Shown here: positions 5,885 to 7,499 of the stretch, piece by piece
Numbering within the stretch: the stretch's first letter is position 1
Layout of the letters: each line of letters begins with the position of its first letter
Notes under the pieces: generated by a model
Told to the model about the DNA's origin: nothing
What the model saw: only the letters and a program-made list of their open reading frames with translations
Database searches by the model: none
Translations under genes and position numbers: made by a program
Assembly: GCA_002397155.1 (NCBI GenBank)
Contig: DGZR01000091.1
Span: 4,156 to 11,654 of the forward strand
Reading direction: 5' to 3'
DNA length: 7,499 nt
From: Firmicutes bacterium UBA4975
Lineage (GTDB): Bacteria; Bacillota; Proteinivoracia; UBA4975

Positions 5885-7499
5885 CCCAGGCGTCCTTGCC
5901 CAGTTTGTACTGGAGGGATTGACGGGTGATGCCGAGCAAGCGGGCGGCCCGGGTGATGTTGCCCCCGGTCTGGTCCAAGGCGCTTTTGATCATGCCCCTT
6001 TCTACCAGGTCGACGGCTTCGGGCAGGGTGCAGTTTTCCAGGCCGGTCAGACCGGGGGCAACGGCCGCCTGGGGGACCAGGCTGGCGGGCAGGTGGTGAA
6101 GATCTATTTCTCTTTCCCCTTCTTCCATGATGTTCATGGCCCCTTCGATGACGTGTTCTAATTCCCGGACATTGCCGGGCCAGGGGTGAGCGTTAAAGAC
6201 CTCTATACAGCGGGGGGAGACTCCGGCTACCTCTAGATTAAAGCGGCGATTGAGCTTGTCCACGAAGTGGCGGCAGAGGAGGGGTATGTCCTCCCGACGC
6301 TGGCTTAAGGGGGGTAAGCTGATGTTGACCACTGCCAGGCGGTAGTATAGGTCCTGGCGCAGCTTACCCTGGCTCACTGCCGCCCGGGGCTGGGTATTGG
6401 TGGTGGCGATGACCCGGATATCCACAGGGAGTTCTTTTAGCCCCCCCACCCGGCGCACCCGGTGTTCTTGGAGCACTCGCAGCAGTTTGGCTTGGAGGTC
6501 TACGTCCATGGAGTTCACTTCGTCCAGGAGCAATGTGCCCCCATGGGCCTGCTCGATGAGGCCCGGACGGTCCAGGGCCCCGGTAAAGCTGCCCTTTACC
6601 GTGCCAAAGAGAATCCCCTCCAAGAGGGTGCCGGGCAGGGCGGCACAGTTTTGCGCGATAAAGGGCCGGGAACGGCGGGGACCGAGCTCATGGATGCTCT
6701 GCGCTACCAGTTCCTTGCCGGTGCCGGTTTCCCCGTAGATGAGGACGGGGGAAGGAGTGCGGGCAGCCCGGCGGGCGACCGAGAGGGAATTTTTTAGGGC
6801 GACGCTCTCGCCGATGATGTCGTCAAAGTTGTAGAGGGTTACCTGCTCGTCCAGGCCTTGGTGCCGCTGAAAAAGGCGCTGTTGCAGGTCAACCACTTTT
6901 AGGGCCAGAGCTTCCATGCGGGTTACGTCCTTGGCCACTTCAAGCACGCCGATAAATTCCCGGCCGTCCCAGAGGGGAATGGTGCTGTTCAGAGAAGTGA
7001 TGCGCTGACCTTTGTTGTTGTAGTAGGTCTGCACCTGGTCGTAAACCGGTTCCCGGGTGCGCAGGGCCCGGAGGATAGTGCTGGTCTCGGGGGTGAGGGA
7101 AGGAAAGAGGGCGAGGACATCCTTGTTAATAACCTGGCTGTAGTCCATCCCCTCCAACTTGGCCATGGTCGGGTTGTAGAAGACTGTCTGGCCCAGTTTA
7201 TTGACGACGTGAATACCTTCGTCGATTGAATTGAGGATAGTGGTGGCCCCGGAGTAGGCCCCCTGGCCATCGCTCACCAGCAAAAGGGTATAGTCTTCCC
7301 AGGCTTCGGCAACAAAATTAAGGGTGCGGTCGCCCACCAGGGTCTCCCAGGGGCTCTCTTTTTGCCAGCCCCTGAGTTCCGGGGGCAAGGGACGGCCCAC
7401 CTGGGTTGGCCCATTCCCCAGCATTTTTTTTGCATTCTCGCATAAATGGCGGACACAGTGCTCTTTATCAAGGACGATGATTGCCGGCAATCCCGGGCT
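5877..7499 (-). CDS. RocR-like sigma-54-dependent activator (PAS / AAA+ / Fis HTH), 5' end probably beyond window
   Basis: This enhancer-binding protein would activate RpoN-dependent promoters. Residues are counted from a TTG at 7490-7488. A sensory N-terminus (1-75) is followed by a PAS domain (about 80-195, ILNSIDEGIHVVNKLGQTVFYN). The AAA+ domain (about 222-455) has Walker A GETGTGKE (253-260), the sigma-54 contact loop GSFTGA (300-305, usually GAFTGA), Walker B LLLDE (320-324), sensor I IATTN (361-365) and sensor II GNVREL (439-444). A Fis-type helix-turn-helix lies at about 505-530 (GGNITRAARLLGITRQSLQY). The ILFGTVKG and ALDRPGLIEQA stretches flanking the contact loop recall RocR, the Bacillus activator of arginine/ornithine catabolism. 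No response-regulator receiver domain is seen, so a small-molecule signal is likely. The frame stays open for three more codons to the window edge and the TTG has no ribosome site in view, so the gene is treated as 5'-partial. The likely target is the sigma-54 promoter upstream of ord. Confidence 0.93.
   Translation of the reverse strand, partial: SPGLPAIIVLDKEHCVRHLCENAKKMLGNGPTQVGRPLPPELRGWQKESPWETLVGDRTLNFVAEAWEDYTLLLVSDGQGAYSGATTILNSIDEGIHVVNKLGQTVFYNPTMAKLEGMDYSQVINKDVLALFPSLTPETSTILRALRTREPVYDQVQTYYNNKGQRITSLNSTIPLWDGREFIGVLEVAKDVTRMEALALKVVDLQQRLFQRHQGLDEQVTLYNFDDIIGESVALKNSLSVARRAARTPSPVLIYGETGTGKELVAQSIHELGPRRSRPFIAQNCAALPGTLLEGILFGTVKGSFTGALDRPGLIEQAHGGTLLLDEVNSMDVDLQAKLLRVLQEHRVRRVGGLKELPVDIRVIATTNTQPRAAVSQGKLRQDLYYRLAVVNISLPPLSQRREDIPLLCRHFVDKLNRRFNLEVAGVSPRCIEVFNAHPWPGNVRELEHVIEGAMNIMEEGEREIDLHHLPASLVPQAAVAPGLTGLENCTLPEAVDLVERGMIKSALDQTGGNITRAARLLGITRQSLQYKLGKDAWEK

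Noticed and set aside
7488..7490. TTG as the true start of the sigma-54 activator
   Set aside because: The nine bases upstream hold no ribosome site and the frame remains open to the window edge, so a start outside the window is more likely. It cannot be excluded.

Overview
The window looks like a chromosomal segment of a GC-rich anaerobic Gram-positive bacterium, probably a Firmicute of the Clostridia/Moorellia/Desulfotomaculum type. This is inferred from the gene content (oxidative ornithine fermentation, PepF peptidase, RocR-like sigma-54 activator), the strong AGGAGG-type ribosome binding sites and the GTG starts. The species cannot be named from the sequence. There are no mobile elements, tRNA or rRNA genes or CRISPR arrays.

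Left block (1-2723, minus strand): a tightly packed operon reading leftwards, ord-ortA-ortB. It encodes 2,4-diaminopentanoate dehydrogenase and the two subunits of 2-amino-4-oxopentanoate thiolase. Together they turn 2,4-diaminopentanoate (made from ornithine by a racemase and the B12-dependent aminomutase OraSE) into acetyl-CoA and D-alanine, releasing ammonia and NAD(P)H. ortB runs off the left edge and lacks only its extreme C-terminus; the aminomutase genes may lie beyond it, but that is not visible.

Divergent control region (2724-2948): a consensus-quality sigma-54 promoter (-24/-12) faces ord. Further upstream is a 29-bp dyad followed by a T-run on the plus strand. The dyad could be an activator site, a terminator/attenuator ahead of the rightward genes, or both.

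Middle block (2949-5838, plus strand): a CbrA-like FAD-dependent oxidoreductase of the geranylgeranyl-reductase-like group, followed 25 bp later by oligoendopeptidase F (M3 zinc peptidase). The two probably form an operon.

Right block (5849-7499): a bidirectional hairpin terminator separates pepF from a convergent minus-strand gene for a PAS / AAA+ / Fis-HTH sigma-54 activator that resembles RocR, the arginine/ornithine catabolism regulator of Bacillus. Its 5' end probably lies beyond the right edge. The sigma-54 promoter on ord and a RocR-like activator in the same neighbourhood suggest a local circuit in which an amino-acid signal switches on ornithine breakdown. PepF could supply peptide-derived amino acids, but that link is inference.
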